Shown here: positions 43,108 to 51,689 of the stretch, in pieces
Layout of the letters: each line of letters begins with the position of its first letter
Position numbering within the stretch: position 1 is the stretch's first letter
Assembly (NCBI RefSeq): GCF_025821665.1
Contig: NZ_JACKSJ010000085.1
Span: forward strand, 61,518 to 125,517
Reading direction: 5' to 3'
Length of the DNA stretch: 64,000 nucleotides
Origin: [Mycobacterium] manitobense
Lineage (GTDB): Bacteria > Actinomycetota > Actinomycetes > Mycobacteriales > Mycobacteriaceae
The notes under the pieces: generated by a model
What the model was told of the DNA's origin: nothing
The model's input: the letters and a program-made list of their open reading frames with translations, nothing else
Database searches by the model: none
Position numbers and translations under genes: made by a program

Positions 43108-43620
43108 GGTTGATCTGCCTCTCTTGTGGTGGATCACGGGAGCGCACCCACCCTTGCCGCAGCGGCAGTGTGTCCCGTTGGCTACCCGATAATCACTGTG
43201 CCCACCGTAAGTCGCAGCGTCGTCCCGACAGATCAAACAATTCTCCGCGGTATCGACCTCCGAAGACGATGATCCGAGGTGGATAGACCTGAGAGGTTGG
43301 GGCATGCGGCTGATGCGGCTGGAGATCAGATTCCCGTCGATGACGACATCCTCGCTACGACGGTCGCACCCGCGTTGCACTCACCGGCCGAGTCTCGCCC
43401 CGAAGATTCGGCTCGCCGGCCCGCTCCCTGGTCCACTTCGGCATCGCACGTTAAGAGAGCGAAGTACCGGCACGCAGGCACCACCGGCTCCGCTGCGACG
43501 CGTGCCCGTGTCGGGCGAAACCGAACTCGCGATCTCGCCCCGGAGGTTTGTCATGCCAGAAACGTCGGACACCGAATACCGCGGTGTGGCCACCGCGGGA
43601 ATCCGCAGGGGCAGCCGACG
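43108..43620. other. about 510-base intergenic region upstream of ltrA
   Basis: Holds the promoters of the divergent ABM and LtrA genes. Long open frames here have proline/arginine-rich, unrecognised products typical of non-coding GC-rich DNA. The only element I can support is a 23-codon leader reading frame (43553-43624, separate entry). Confidence 0.5.
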
Positions 43621-43624
43621 ATGA
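43553..43624 (+). CDS. possible 23-residue leader peptide coupled to ltrA
   Basis: A short reading frame, MPETSDTEYRGVATAGIRRG plus three residues. ATG 43553 has GGAGG 6 bases upstream, a better ribosome-binding site than that of ltrA. The stop overlaps the ltrA ATG as ATGA. The layout suggests translational coupling or a leader peptide for LtrA. No homologue is recognised, so it may also be chance. Confidence 0.35.
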   Translation: MPETSDTEYRGVATAGIRRGSRR

Positions 43625-44820
43625 CGGTCGATGACGGAAACGCCACCGAGGGATCCGCCGGCCAGGAGGCCGGCACCGACGAATCGCGGGAGGCGGACGG
43701 GCGGTCGATGGGCAACCTCGAGTTGTTCTTCGACCTCACGTTCGTGTTCGCGATCTCGCAGGTCACCCACCTGATACTCCATGACGTCTCCTGGCACGGC
43801 TTCGGCCAGGGTGCGCTCGCTCTGCTCGCCCTCTGGTGGGCGTGGGTGTGCTACGCCTGGCTGACCAACATGTTCGAGATGGCGCGGGTCATCCATACGA
43901 CGCTGATCATCTTCGCGATGGCGGCGATGCTCGTCGCGGTGATCGCGCTGCCGACCGCATTCACCACAGGGGCCCTCGTTTTCGGGCTCGCACTGCTCGC
44001 CGTCCGCCTCATCAACGCCGCCATGTTCATCGCCTCGGCATCCCGAGACGAGACTGAATCGGCGTCGACGATCCGTAGACTGGTGCCGGGCCTGCTTTTC
44101 GGCCCGGCGCTGCTCGTTGCCGCCGCATTTGTGGACTCCCCCTACCGTGAGCTGATGTGGGTCGCGGCGGCGGCGGTGGACTTCGGAACTCCATTGATCG
44201 CGGGAACCAACGGACTTCGGGTCGTGCCCTCGTATTTCATCGAACGCCACGGTGCGGTCGTCATCATCGCGCTTGGCGAGACGATCATCTCGCTGGGCGG
44301 GGGGGCGACCGAGAGCCTGCACCGTCCCGGTGTCCTCGGCGCTGTTGTTCTCGGAGTGCTGATCTCGGCCACGCTGTGGTGGACCTATTTCGGCCTCACC
44401 GCAGGAGCCGAAGAACGGATGCGGCGAACATCCGCTGCCGATCGGCCGCTGTTGGCCCGCGACGCCTACAGTTATCTGCACCTGCCGCTCATCGCGGGGA
44501 TCATCTTCTTCGCCGTCGGGGCACGAGTTTCTGTAGAACACATCGGCGAGCCGCTTTCGCCGCTCGCGGCCCTCGCCCTCACTGGAGGGGTGGCACTCTT
44601 CTACGCCGCCGAGGTGGCCTACAGATGGCGGGACCACCACCAACTCACAGTCGATCGGCTCCTCACCGCCGCCGCGTCACTCCTGGTGTTTCCGGTCGCC
44701 ATTTCTGTCCCCGCCGTCTTGTCGCTGGCGATCCTCACCGCGATCGGAGTCCTGCGGCTCGCATGGGAGTTGTGGCGGCGACCGCAGATCGGCACCGGAA
44801 CAGCGGGAGCCGCGCGGTGA
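43621..44820 (+). CDS. ltrA: LtrA-family (low temperature requirement A) membrane protein
   Basis: A 399-residue polytopic membrane protein of the bacterial low-temperature-requirement LtrA family, with about ten or eleven spans. The signature GNLELFFDLTFVFAISQVTH begins near residue 30; VVIIALGETIISLGGG near 220 is the second conserved block, and the segment WWTYFGLTAGAEERM follows. Its biochemical function is unknown. ATG 43621 gives an acidic 28-residue cytoplasmic lead; earlier in-frame sequence is not protein-like. Confidence 0.9.
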   Translation: MTVDDGNATEGSAGQEAGTDESREADGRSMGNLELFFDLTFVFAISQVTHLILHDVSWHGFGQGALALLALWWAWVCYAWLTNMFEMARVIHTTLIIFAMAAMLVAVIALPTAFTTGALVFGLALLAVRLINAAMFIASASRDETESASTIRRLVPGLLFGPALLVAAAFVDSPYRELMWVAAAAVDFGTPLIAGTNGLRVVPSYFIERHGAVVIIALGETIISLGGGATESLHRPGVLGAVVLGVLISATLWWTYFGLTAGAEERMRRTSAADRPLLARDAYSYLHLPLIAGIIFFAVGARVSVEHIGEPLSPLAALALTGGVALFYAAEVAYRWRDHHQLTVDRLLTAAASLLVFPVAISVPAVLSLAILTAIGVLRLAWELWRRPQIGTGTAGAAR

Positions 44821-45163
44821 GAACGATTCCCGCTGACGTCAGCACCGCCGAGGCGATTGACACTTGACAGTCCTGCAACGACCTTCGTCAAAGTTCTCGT
44901 AACCGTCGGCTGCCCTGTATCCGGAACGCTCGTCAGCGTCGACCGGGAGCGAGTCCGTCGAGTCCATTGGCGGGGTGACTGATGACCGTGTCAGCACGCT
45001 GGCCACCACAGGAACAGGGCGGCGCTCAGCTCCTGGGTCCGGTTCACCTTTGCCTCGGCCCGCTCGCCGCCTCCCACCCGCACGATCGCGGACATCGTTT
45101 CGATTCGCCTCTGGCGATGACGATCAGTGACCGAACGACACCGCGGTCATGTCGTCGCCGTCG
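44821..45163. other. 343-base region without a convincing gene
   Basis: Between the ltrA stop and the stop of a small acidic protein on the other strand. A 78-codon open frame at 44982 has a product unlike any protein and no ribosome-binding site. TTGACA at about 44863 resembles a -35 box but has no -10 partner at normal spacing. I see nothing else. Confidence 0.5.
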
Positions 45164-45313
45164 TCAGTCGGCCTCGTTGGCGTCGCCGGGATGGGGCGCA
45201 TTGTCTTCGTCGACGTAGGCCTCGTGATCGGTGTCGACCCCTTCGTGGTCGCGCGGACCTTCGTTGGGTCCGACGTTCTCCACCGCGTCTGCGGCGTCAC
45301 TGGGCATCGTCAT
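45164..45313 (-). CDS. small acidic hypothetical protein
   Basis: A 49-residue, strongly acidic protein: MTMPSDAADAVENVGPNEGP then RDHEGVDTDHEAYVDEDNAP. ATG 45313 has GAGG 7 bases upstream. Asp/Glu/Asn make up about a third of it and there are no hydrophobic blocks, so it would be disordered. No family recognised. Coding is supported by start site and amino-acid composition that differ from the noise frames around it; moderate confidence. Confidence 0.5.
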   Translation of the reverse strand: MTMPSDAADAVENVGPNEGPRDHEGVDTDHEAYVDEDNAPHPGDANEAD

Positions 45314-45573
45314 GTCACGTCCTCTATTGGGGCCGCCGGGCTCGTCCCGTCGGAATGCGTGGGATGCGAGTGCCCCGTCTGCGCTCCGCCCAACCGGGGA
45401 GTCAGTGACGGTCTGGATCGTCACGTCGAACGTCCCGCTCGAGGCGGCGCGGAGATCCCGCTCGGTCATCGGCACCAGGGCCGCGCTGATCGATCCAGGC
45501 GAGGACGGGACTGGGCCGCCGATGCGACGCTGCTAAGGTCGCCGCGTGCCACCAATCGACCCGAGCGACGTTC

Positions 45574-46512
45574 ATGACAGAACGCGAGTCTGACCGGGCG
45601 TCGGAGTTCGCCCCGGTAGATGAGGTACCCCCACTCGACGTCGTCGGCTCTGACATTCTTCCGCCGGTCGCCGACGACGTCCGCAGGCGGTTCCGCGTGC
45701 TCGAGTGGCTAGCACCCCGATTGGGCTCCCGATGGGCAGTGGAGTTGTGGTGCACCCCGCCGATCATGGAATCGGCTCTGCGGATGCCGCCGGGTGTGCC
45801 GCCGGGCAAGCCACTCGAGGCGTACTGGGATGGGCACCGGGTGGTCGGTGAGGAGTGGGGCGAGGGAGCGCCGATCTACCTGGTGCACGGCTGGGGCGGC
45901 CGACGGCCGCATCTGGCGATGTTCGTCAAGCCACTGGTCGCCGCCGGCTACCGCGTCATCGCGTTCGACCTGCCCAGCCACAACGAGTCCGACCCGGGCG
46001 AGCTCGCGCCGGGGCGGACGACGTCGGTCGAGTGTGCTGAGGCGATCAAGGCCATGATCGAGACCCACGGGCAGGCACACGCGGTGGTGGCGCACTCGCT
46101 CGGCGGGAATGCCACGGTGTGCGCGGCAGCGGAGGGCGCCAGTGTGGGGCGATTGGTACTTCTCTCGCCGATGGGCGATTTTCCCCTGTATCTGGACCTG
46201 TTCGCGGCGCGGCACAATTTCGGCCGCCGGATTCGGGCCGGGCTGCAGCGCCGACTGGAGAAGCGGATCGGTATGCCGCTGCACGAGACCAACATGGACC
46301 ACGTCGGCCGCCGCGCGGGCTTTCCGCCGCTGCTCGTCATCCACGATCCGGACGACCCCGATGCCCCGTATGCGGCCAGTCAGCGACTCGCAGCGATGTG
46401 GCCGGGCGCGCGCCTGCTGACCACGAAGGGCCTCGGCAGGCTGGCTCACTACCGGATCCTGCGCCACCGGCCCGCCATCACCGCCGGGGTCGAATTCGTC
46501 GTTGAGCCGTAG
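45574..46512 (+). CDS. alpha/beta hydrolase
   Basis: A 312-residue alpha/beta-hydrolase. The oxyanion stretch is IYLVHGWGGRRPHLAMFVKP, the nucleophile elbow is VVAHSLGGNAT (Ser near residue 175), the acid is likely Asp in HDPDDPDAP, and the late His is in GLGRLAHYRILRH. A ~100-residue N-terminal extension with LEWLAPRLGSRWAVELWCTP precedes the core. Esterase or lipase-like function is likely; the substrate is unknown. ATG 45574 is the only good start. Confidence 0.87.
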   Translation: MTERESDRASEFAPVDEVPPLDVVGSDILPPVADDVRRRFRVLEWLAPRLGSRWAVELWCTPPIMESALRMPPGVPPGKPLEAYWDGHRVVGEEWGEGAPIYLVHGWGGRRPHLAMFVKPLVAAGYRVIAFDLPSHNESDPGELAPGRTTSVECAEAIKAMIETHGQAHAVVAHSLGGNATVCAAAEGASVGRLVLLSPMGDFPLYLDLFAARHNFGRRIRAGLQRRLEKRIGMPLHETNMDHVGRRAGFPPLLVIHDPDDPDAPYAASQRLAAMWPGARLLTTKGLGRLAHYRILRHRPAITAGVEFVVEP

Positions 46513-46525
46513 AGTCATCATCACT

Positions 46526-46993
46526 ATGTCGGTGAAGCGCAGTGGCGTGCGGTTGGCGCTCGTCCTCGCGATTTTTCTGTCAGCCAGTGCTCTCGGGTCA
46601 GCTACCGCCGGGGCCGTCGGACTCGACGACTACCTCTGGGAACGTCGGCCCCTGCTGGTGTTCGCGCCCACGGAAGGCGACCCCCGGCTCCTCGAGACTC
46701 TGGCCCGCATCGAGGCCAGTCGATGCGACTTCGCCGACCGCGACATGGTGCTCGGCCTCGTGGTGACCGAGGGCACGAGCACGCTGGACAGTCAGGTCAT
46801 CACTGCCGAGGAGTCTCGACGGTTGTCCGACGACTATGGGGTCGGTGACGACGCCTTCGCCGTGGTGTTGATCAGTAAGGACGGGGGCGAGAAATTGCGC
46901 GTCGACGACGTGCCCGATCTCCGGAGAATCTATGCCGCCGTCGACGGTATGCCCATGCGAGGCCGCGAGACGAGCGCCGCGAGTCGGTGTTGA
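46526..46993 (+). CDS. DUF4174 exported protein
   Basis: A 155-residue protein with a signal peptide (RSGVRLALVLAIFLSASALG, cleavage after TAGA or so) and a thioredoxin-like DUF4174 domain: LDDYLWERRPLLVFAPTEGD and ending LISKDGGEKLRVDDVPDLRR. The family lacks the CxxC redox pair of thioredoxin. ATG 46526 is chosen over TTG 46502 because the signal peptide then starts normally. Stop and start of the following CIA30 gene overlap by one base (TGATG). Confidence 0.82.
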   Translation: MSVKRSGVRLALVLAIFLSASALGSATAGAVGLDDYLWERRPLLVFAPTEGDPRLLETLARIEASRCDFADRDMVLGLVVTEGTSTLDSQVITAEESRRLSDDYGVGDDAFAVVLISKDGGEKLRVDDVPDLRRIYAAVDGMPMRGRETSAASRC

Positions 46994-47646
46994 TGTCGGG
47001 GGCAATCCGACGGTGCCTGACCGGTCTAGCACTCGCAACATCGGCCGTGCTCGCCGTGTCGTGCGGCGCCGCGCCATCGTCCGACGCGAACGGGTCGGAG
47101 ACCCCTCTTTCGTCCGCCCCGGCGTCGCTGTCGGAAGAAGCCGCCGTCGTTCTCTTCGACCTCGACGATGCCGGCGAGGTGGCCTCGTGGACGACGGTCA
47201 ACGATCCCGTCATGGGCGGCATGTCAACGTCGAGGATCACATTCGGAAACGGTGGCCTCGTCTTCTCGGGCAACATCTCGCTGGAGAACAACGGCGGGTT
47301 CGCCTCGGCCCGCAGTCCGCAGGACGCCGATCTCGGGCGAAGAGCAACAGGCGCGAAGTCGCTGCGCGTGCGCGCCCTCGGCGATGGCAAGACGTATCTG
47401 TTGAAGGTGGGCATTGAAGGGCAACCATGGTCCTACGCCCAGCGTTTCGCCACGGAAGCGGACGTCCAGCGGACATACGAGCTGCCAATCGAGGGCTTCC
47501 AGCCAGTGGGCATGCGACTCGACCCCGCACCGGACGCGCCTCAGACTGTGGACCCGTCAGGCATCGATCAGGTGTCGGTCTACATTCTCGACAAACAGCA
47601 GGGTCCCTTCGAACTCACCGTCACCGCCATCGACGCCACGACCTGA
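46993..47646 (+). CDS. CIA30-family lipoprotein
   Basis: A 217-residue putative lipoprotein. The signal ends in a lipobox LAVSCGAAP with Cys near residue 24. The domain is CIA30 (complex I intermediate-associated protein 30-like), a galactose-binding-like jelly roll: SWTTVNDPVMGGMSTSRITF, GNGGLVFSGNISLENNGGFA and the C-terminal DQVSVYILDKQQGPFELTV. In bacteria the function is unknown. It is translationally coupled to the DUF4174 gene upstream, so the two exported proteins may act together. Confidence 0.84.
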   Translation: MSGAIRRCLTGLALATSAVLAVSCGAAPSSDANGSETPLSSAPASLSEEAAVVLFDLDDAGEVASWTTVNDPVMGGMSTSRITFGNGGLVFSGNISLENNGGFASARSPQDADLGRRATGAKSLRVRALGDGKTYLLKVGIEGQPWSYAQRFATEADVQRTYELPIEGFQPVGMRLDPAPDAPQTVDPSGIDQVSVYILDKQQGPFELTVTAIDATT

Positions 47647-47803
47647 GGTCCGGCCCGTCTCGCCGGTCGAGGCCATATTTGTGTGAAATCGGCGCGTAAC
47701 TGCCGCGGCCGTGGTCTCTTGAGATCGGTAGACACTCTGCCGCGGTGTACTTCACGGGATGGCGCCGTCACCGATCGGTGCGCGGAGGAAGAGGAACACG
47801 ATC

Positions 47804-48193
47804 ATGCGAATCACACGGATACTCGCCGCAGCGCTGACGCCAGTAGGTCTCGCGGCCGCAGGCCTGAGCATGGGAACTGGAGCCGCCCAGGCCATTCCCT
47901 CGCAGCCACACCAGTGGTGCCCGGGGATGTCCATGCACAATCCGCCTGGGCCCGGGGCCATGTACCAGTGGGACATGAACGTCTGTCACACATGGCAGTA
48001 CGTCAAATCAGGCATGGGCAACGTGCCGCATCAGGTTTGGGTCGGCCCGCTGGACCCCGTCACCTATCGGTACTCGGATTCGAAGATCACCGTCGAGGGC
48101 AGCAGTGTCTGGGATGGCCCGAACATTCCGCCGGGAGCTGCGGCCGAGTGCACCGGCAGGGACATGTTCACGGGCATCCCCATTCCCTGCTAG
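47804..48193 (+). CDS. small secreted mycobacterial protein
   Basis: A 129-residue secreted protein. Signal peptide MRITRILAAALTPVGLAAAG then LSMGTGAAQA, cleavage after AQA. The mature ~100 residues are Pro/Gly/Met-rich with four Cys (HQWCPGM, MNVCHTW, AAECTGR and C-terminal IPIPC), which could make two disulfides. ATG 47804 has GGAGGAAGAGG about 9 bases upstream. It resembles other secreted proteins of mycobacteria of unknown role. Confidence 0.8.
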   Translation: MRITRILAAALTPVGLAAAGLSMGTGAAQAIPSQPHQWCPGMSMHNPPGPGAMYQWDMNVCHTWQYVKSGMGNVPHQVWVGPLDPVTYRYSDSKITVEGSSVWDGPNIPPGAAAECTGRDMFTGIPIPC

Positions 48194-48383
48194 TTGGGCG
48201 GTCGGGTCGGACAACGGCAGTTGGCACGAGAACCGCTGTCCGACAGACCCACTCACGTTCATCTCACGAGCTTCGTGGCGCACCCCAGTGCCCGTGAGGC
48301 TGTTTCTGGACCCCTCCGCCGGACCTGTAGGTTCTCGCGGTCGGCTGCAGGCGAGCATGACGCTGACCTGCAGCATTCGGTGC

Positions 48384-48448
48384 GTCTCACGCCTGGTCGC
48401 ATCGCGGTTTGTCTCACGCAGCGCGTGAATCCCCAGCTGCGTCTCACG
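48384..48448. repeat. three spaced GTCTCACG repeats
   Basis: GTCTCACG occurs at 48384, 48411 and 48441, spaced 27 and 30 bases, in the 250-base gap between the convergent secreted-protein gene and the LLM gene, the last copy overlapping the LLM stop. Purpose unknown; it could be chance. Confidence 0.35.
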
Positions 48449-49302
48449 GAGCGGGGCGGTGCTCTGCCAAGGCGCGGAAGGCCTGCACAGGTGAGGCGGC
48501 GGGGTCCTCGGCGAAGACTTGGATGCCGATGTGGTCGGCGCCGGCGGTGAGGTGCTCGTTGATCTGGGTGTAGATCGTCTCCGGGGAGCCGTGGGCGACC
48601 AAGGCGTCGATGAGTGCGTCGCTGCCTGACCCGTCGACGTCGGCTTCGGTGAACCCGTGCCGCATCAGGTTATTGGTGTAATCTCGCAAGCCGAGGTAGG
48701 GATTCTGGACGGCGGGCCGGCCGATACTTCGCGCTACGTCATCGTCCTCGGTCAGCACGATCTTGTGCTCGGGAGCCAAAAACGCGTTGCTCCCCATCGT
48801 TTTTCGTGCATAGCGGGTGTGCGCGGGCACGGTGAGATAAGGGTGCGCCCCCAATGTCTTGTCGCCGGCCAGTTTGAGCGTGTTCGTTCCCAGGGCGCCG
48901 ATCACGATCGCCTCGGCCGGCACCTTGCCCTCGAGGAGCGCGTCGACGTAGTGGACCATCCGCTCGTAGGGCTTTGCGTAGGCGTCTCGTTTTTTCAGGA
49001 TGGCCGAGACCGATGCCTAGCAGCAGGCGAGGTCCGTAGCGGTCGACGATCCGGTGGTAGTGGTGGGCGATGCTGCGGGCGTCGTCTTGCCACATGTTGA
49101 TGATTGCGCTCGCGATGATCGCATGTCTTGTCGCGGCGATCATCTGCTCAAGCAGCTCCATGCCACCTACGGGGTCTGCACCGATTCCCACCCAGATTGT
49201 CTGATAACCCAGCTCTTCGAGTTGAGGTGCGTATTCGATACGGGGTGCGTCGCCCAGTGCGGGATTGAGCCACGCACCGTAAGTGCCGAACTGCTCGTGC
49301 AC
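48444..49302 (-). pseudogene. F420-type LLM oxidoreductase, frameshift in an A6 run
   Basis: A luciferase-like (LLM) flavin/F420-dependent oxidoreductase split between two frames. The first frame starts at GTG 49302 (MHEQFGTYGAWLNPA) and runs to LLLGIGLGHPEK; the second continues KRDAYAKPYERMVHYVDALL and reaches the stop at 48444. The break is a run of six A (six T at 48990-48995 on the plus strand); with five the gene reads through, giving 285 residues, normal for the TIGR03620-like group. AAGGAG lies 9 bases upstream of the start. The single-base slip in a homopolymer may be real loss, phase variation or sequencing error. Confidence 0.85.
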
Positions 49303-49377
49303 GTCAGTTGTCTCCTTCGGATCGGCGCCGCAACGGGCGCTGAAGTAACCGCGGGATGAACTGGCCGAGGACCGCTT

Positions 49378-50205
49378 TCATTCCGGCGGTGGGGTGGTGC
49401 TGAAGATCGGCCAGCAGATCTCTGTGGCGGTGAAGTTAAATGGATCCGAGGGCGTGGAGCCGATGTAGTGCTCGCGGATCGGTCCCTGATCGCTGATCAG
49501 ATGCTCGTTTACGTGTATTCCCAGAGCCGCGTAACTGCGGTCGATGCCGTCGTGACCGCCGGAGTGCGTGAGCACCGCGAACTCGGCCTGAGGCAAGACC
49601 TCGGCACGGATGCCCTTCGGGGGGTGCGCGAAGTTTGGAGCGGGTACGAAGAGAGTCGCCTCTCCCCGAGATTCCAGAAACAGCGCTCGGTCGTACAGGC
49701 CACCCGGCACAAACCCGAGAGGTGCGCTTCCTGCCGCCGCGACTGCCTCCCGCAGCGTCCCCAGCGCCATCCCGAACCAGCTGTCGATCTCGGAAACATC
49801 AATGGTGGCGCCTACGGACCACACCGCGAGCACCGGCTTGTGATGCAACTCCACGTGGGCGGGAGCGGTTACGGGCGAGAGCAACTCGCGCAGCGCGCCA
49901 ACGGCGTTACGAGTCTGCTGAAGCTGCTCCTCCATCTGTTCGAGATGGGTGGTGATGATCTCGGTGCGGGCCGCGGCGTCTTCTGTGCTCAGGAGCGCCT
50001 TGATGTCGGGAATGGACATGCCCAGAGATCGGAACCGGCGGATGATATGTGCAGAATCGACCTGGCCAGTGTCATAAAAACGGTAGCCGGTATGGGAGTC
50101 GATGTGGGCTGGTTCGAGAATGCCGATATCGTGGTAGTGCCGTAGCGCCTTCCTGCTCAGGCTGGTCATTACGGCGAAGTCACCGATCGAGACCTGTGCG
50201 CCCAT
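49378..50205 (-). CDS. MerR-family regulator with GyrI-like effector domain
   Basis: A 275-residue MerR-type activator of the BmrR/TipA class. The N-terminal winged helix is VSIGDFAVMTSLSRKALRHY followed by HDIGILEPAHIDSHTGYRFY; a linking coiled coil (ITTHLEQMEEQLQQTRNAVG) leads to a C-terminal GyrI-like ligand-binding domain (about residues 120-275) that binds drugs or other compounds. Strong palindromes of MerR type lie in both the merR promoter and the next gene promoter. It probably controls itself and the NTF2-fold/SDR operon. Confidence 0.92.
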   Translation of the reverse strand: MGAQVSIGDFAVMTSLSRKALRHYHDIGILEPAHIDSHTGYRFYDTGQVDSAHIIRRFRSLGMSIPDIKALLSTEDAAARTEIITTHLEQMEEQLQQTRNAVGALRELLSPVTAPAHVELHHKPVLAVWSVGATIDVSEIDSWFGMALGTLREAVAAAGSAPLGFVPGGLYDRALFLESRGEATLFVPAPNFAHPPKGIRAEVLPQAEFAVLTHSGGHDGIDRSYAALGIHVNEHLISDQGPIREHYIGSTPSDPFNFTATEICWPIFSTTPPPE

Positions 50206-50261
50206 GGCGTCCTCCTATGCGATCTGTCTGCCCTGCCTTCTCGGGTGAGGCCATCGTGCAG

Positions 50262-50278
50262 CTTCCCCCTGGGGGAAG
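50262..50278 (-). promoter_or_regulatory. MerR-type palindrome of the merR promoter
   Basis: CTTCCCCC-T-GGGGGAAG, eight-base perfect arms, inside the long spacer after a minus-strand TTGACC (-35). The 19-base spacing to the possible -10 is the classical MerR arrangement, with the regulator bound in the spacer. Confidence 0.75.
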
Positions 50279-50399
50279 GTCAACATTGCGGCGTGAGTCC
50301 GATGATTGCGTACGAGACCGCCATCCGCAGGCACCAGCGAGCGAACAGAGCCTCAGGCCCGGCTGTCGGGCGCCCAGGAACTAATTCTCCGGCCGGGGG

Positions 50400-50430
50400 T
50401 TGACCTTCCCCTTAGGGGAAGATCCAACGT
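50400..50430 (+). promoter_or_regulatory. MerR-type promoter of the NTF2/SDR operon
   Basis: TTGACC (-35, 50400-50405), a 19-base spacer carrying CTTCCCC-TTA-GGGGAAG, then CAACGT as a -10 at 50425-50430. It mirrors the merR promoter palindrome. The predicted transcription start falls on the ATG of the next gene at 50437, so the mRNA would be leaderless. Confidence 0.8.
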
Positions 50431-50436
50431 GGGGTC

Positions 50437-50775
50437 ATGACCACAGAATGGGATGCACTCCCGGACACCATAAGAACGTTCATGACCGCGCTCGATGCCC
50501 GTGCGGTGGACCAAGCGCTGGCCACACTGACCACCGATGCCGTGGTGACCGACGAAGGCCACGACTACAAGGGACATGACGAGATCGGGGCCTGGGTGGC
50601 CACCGCGGCCGCCGAGTACACCTACACCACCGCATTCTCCGGCGCGACCACAACCGAGGCAGGCGTCGACGTCGGACAGCACCTGGAGGGCAACTTCCCG
50701 GGCGGGGTCGCCGACCTGCACTACCGCTTCACCCTCGACGGCACTGTGATCAGCCGGGTGGTGATCGAGCCATGA
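50437..50775 (+). CDS. SnoaL-like NTF2-fold protein of the MerR-controlled operon
   Basis: A 112-residue protein: IRTFMTALDARAVDQALATL then TTDAVVTDEGHDYKGHDEIG and a last beta strand GTVISRVVIEP are typical of SnoaL-like domains. ATG 50437 is chosen because it sits at the predicted transcription start of the MerR promoter, and no ribosome-binding site is needed or visible. The stop overlaps the SDR start as ATGA. It probably assists the SDR in modifying or sequestering the inducing compound. Confidence 0.83.
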   Translation: MTTEWDALPDTIRTFMTALDARAVDQALATLTTDAVVTDEGHDYKGHDEIGAWVATAAAEYTYTTAFSGATTTEAGVDVGQHLEGNFPGGVADLHYRFTLDGTVISRVVIEP

Positions 50776-51611
50776 CGCGGCGTTGGTTCATCACCGGAGG
50801 CACCCCCGGCAACTTCGGGGTGGCGTTCGCCGAGGCGGCGCTGGAGACCGGGGACCGCGTGACGCTCACCTCCCGGCGCCCGCAGGAGCTGGCGACGTGG
50901 GCGCAGCAGTACGGCGACCGCGTTCTGGTCGTGCCGCTGGAACTCACCGACGCCGCGCAGGTGCAGCGTGCTGTGCATGCCGCAGAGGAGCACTTCGGCG
51001 GCATCGACGTGCTGGTCAACAACGCCGGCCGCGGTTGGTACGGATCGATCGAAGCGATGGACGAGTCCTCGTTGCGGGCAATGTTCGAGCTGAACTTCTT
51101 CGCCGTGCTGTCGGTGACACGTGCGGTGCTGCCGGGGATGCGCGCCCGCGGCAACGGGTGGATCGTCAATGTGTCCTCGGTGGCCGGGCTTGTATCGGCG
51201 CCCGGATTTGGCTACTACAGTGCGACGAAGTTCGCCATCGAAGCCGTCACCGATGCGCTGCGCGACGAGGTCGCCGAGCAGGGCATCTCCGTCTTGACAG
51301 TCGAACCGGGGGCATTCCGCACCAACGCCTACGCTGGTTTCACCAACGAACCTGTCGAGGAGGCGATTTCGGTGTATCACGACATGCTGGAGCAGGTCCG
51401 GGCCGTCTTCGTCGGGATGGACGGTGTGCAGCCCGGCGATCCGCACCGTGGTGCCCGTGCGGTGATCGCGGCGATGGCCCAAGAGCGGCCGCCCCGTCGG
51501 CTGGTTCTGGGCAATAGCGGATACGACGCCGTGATCGATACGCTGCAGCAGACCCTTGCCGACATCCGGACGAACGAGACCCTCTCTCGTAGCGCGGATT
51601 TCCCCGACTAA
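50772..51611 (+). CDS. short-chain dehydrogenase/reductase (SDR) of the MerR operon
   Basis: A 279-residue classical SDR: cofactor loop FITGGTPGNFGVAFAEAALE, NNAG in VLVNNAGRGW, active-site Ser in NVSSVAG, and YSATK. Arg in TSRRPQ suggests NADPH preference. The C-terminal extension resembles the clavulanate-dehydrogenase-like or YdfG-like SDRs that act on diverse ketones. It overlaps the NTF2-fold gene by four bases and is the last gene of a two-gene unit under the MerR promoter. Confidence 0.92.
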   Translation: MTRRWFITGGTPGNFGVAFAEAALETGDRVTLTSRRPQELATWAQQYGDRVLVVPLELTDAAQVQRAVHAAEEHFGGIDVLVNNAGRGWYGSIEAMDESSLRAMFELNFFAVLSVTRAVLPGMRARGNGWIVNVSSVAGLVSAPGFGYYSATKFAIEAVTDALRDEVAEQGISVLTVEPGAFRTNAYAGFTNEPVEEAISVYHDMLEQVRAVFVGMDGVQPGDPHRGARAVIAAMAQERPPRRLVLGNSGYDAVIDTLQQTLADIRTNETLSRSADFPD

Positions 51612-51689
51612 TCGACCAGCTGAGCTAAAACGTCCACCCGGTCAACCGATCTCACCGCACCAGCACTGGCACCGTGCTGCCATACTCGA

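Noticed and set aside
43279..43620. Extended ltrA start giving 513 residues.
   Set aside because: The extra 114 residues are Arg/Pro-rich without recognisable pattern, and LtrA proteins begin shortly before GNLELFFDL.
44982..45218. 78-residue open frame as a gene.
   Set aside because: No ribosome-binding site, poor amino-acid pattern and no recognised relative.
48384..48448. GTCTCACG triple as a regulatory element or attachment site.
   Set aside because: An 8-base motif repeated three times at uneven spacing between convergent genes is weak; kept only as a low-confidence repeat.
48990..48995. Programmed ribosomal frameshift at the A6 run in the LLM gene.
   Set aside because: The needed shift is +1 (or -2) and the zero-frame codons do not form a classical slippery heptamer; no stimulatory structure was seen.
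51614..51628. GACCAGCTGAGCTAA, whose complement looks like the D-arm start of a tRNA (TTAGCTCAGCTGGTC).
   Set aside because: No complementary GAGC, anticodon arm, T-arm or acceptor partner follows, so it is not a tRNA gene; a chance match or tiny tRNA relic cannot be separated.
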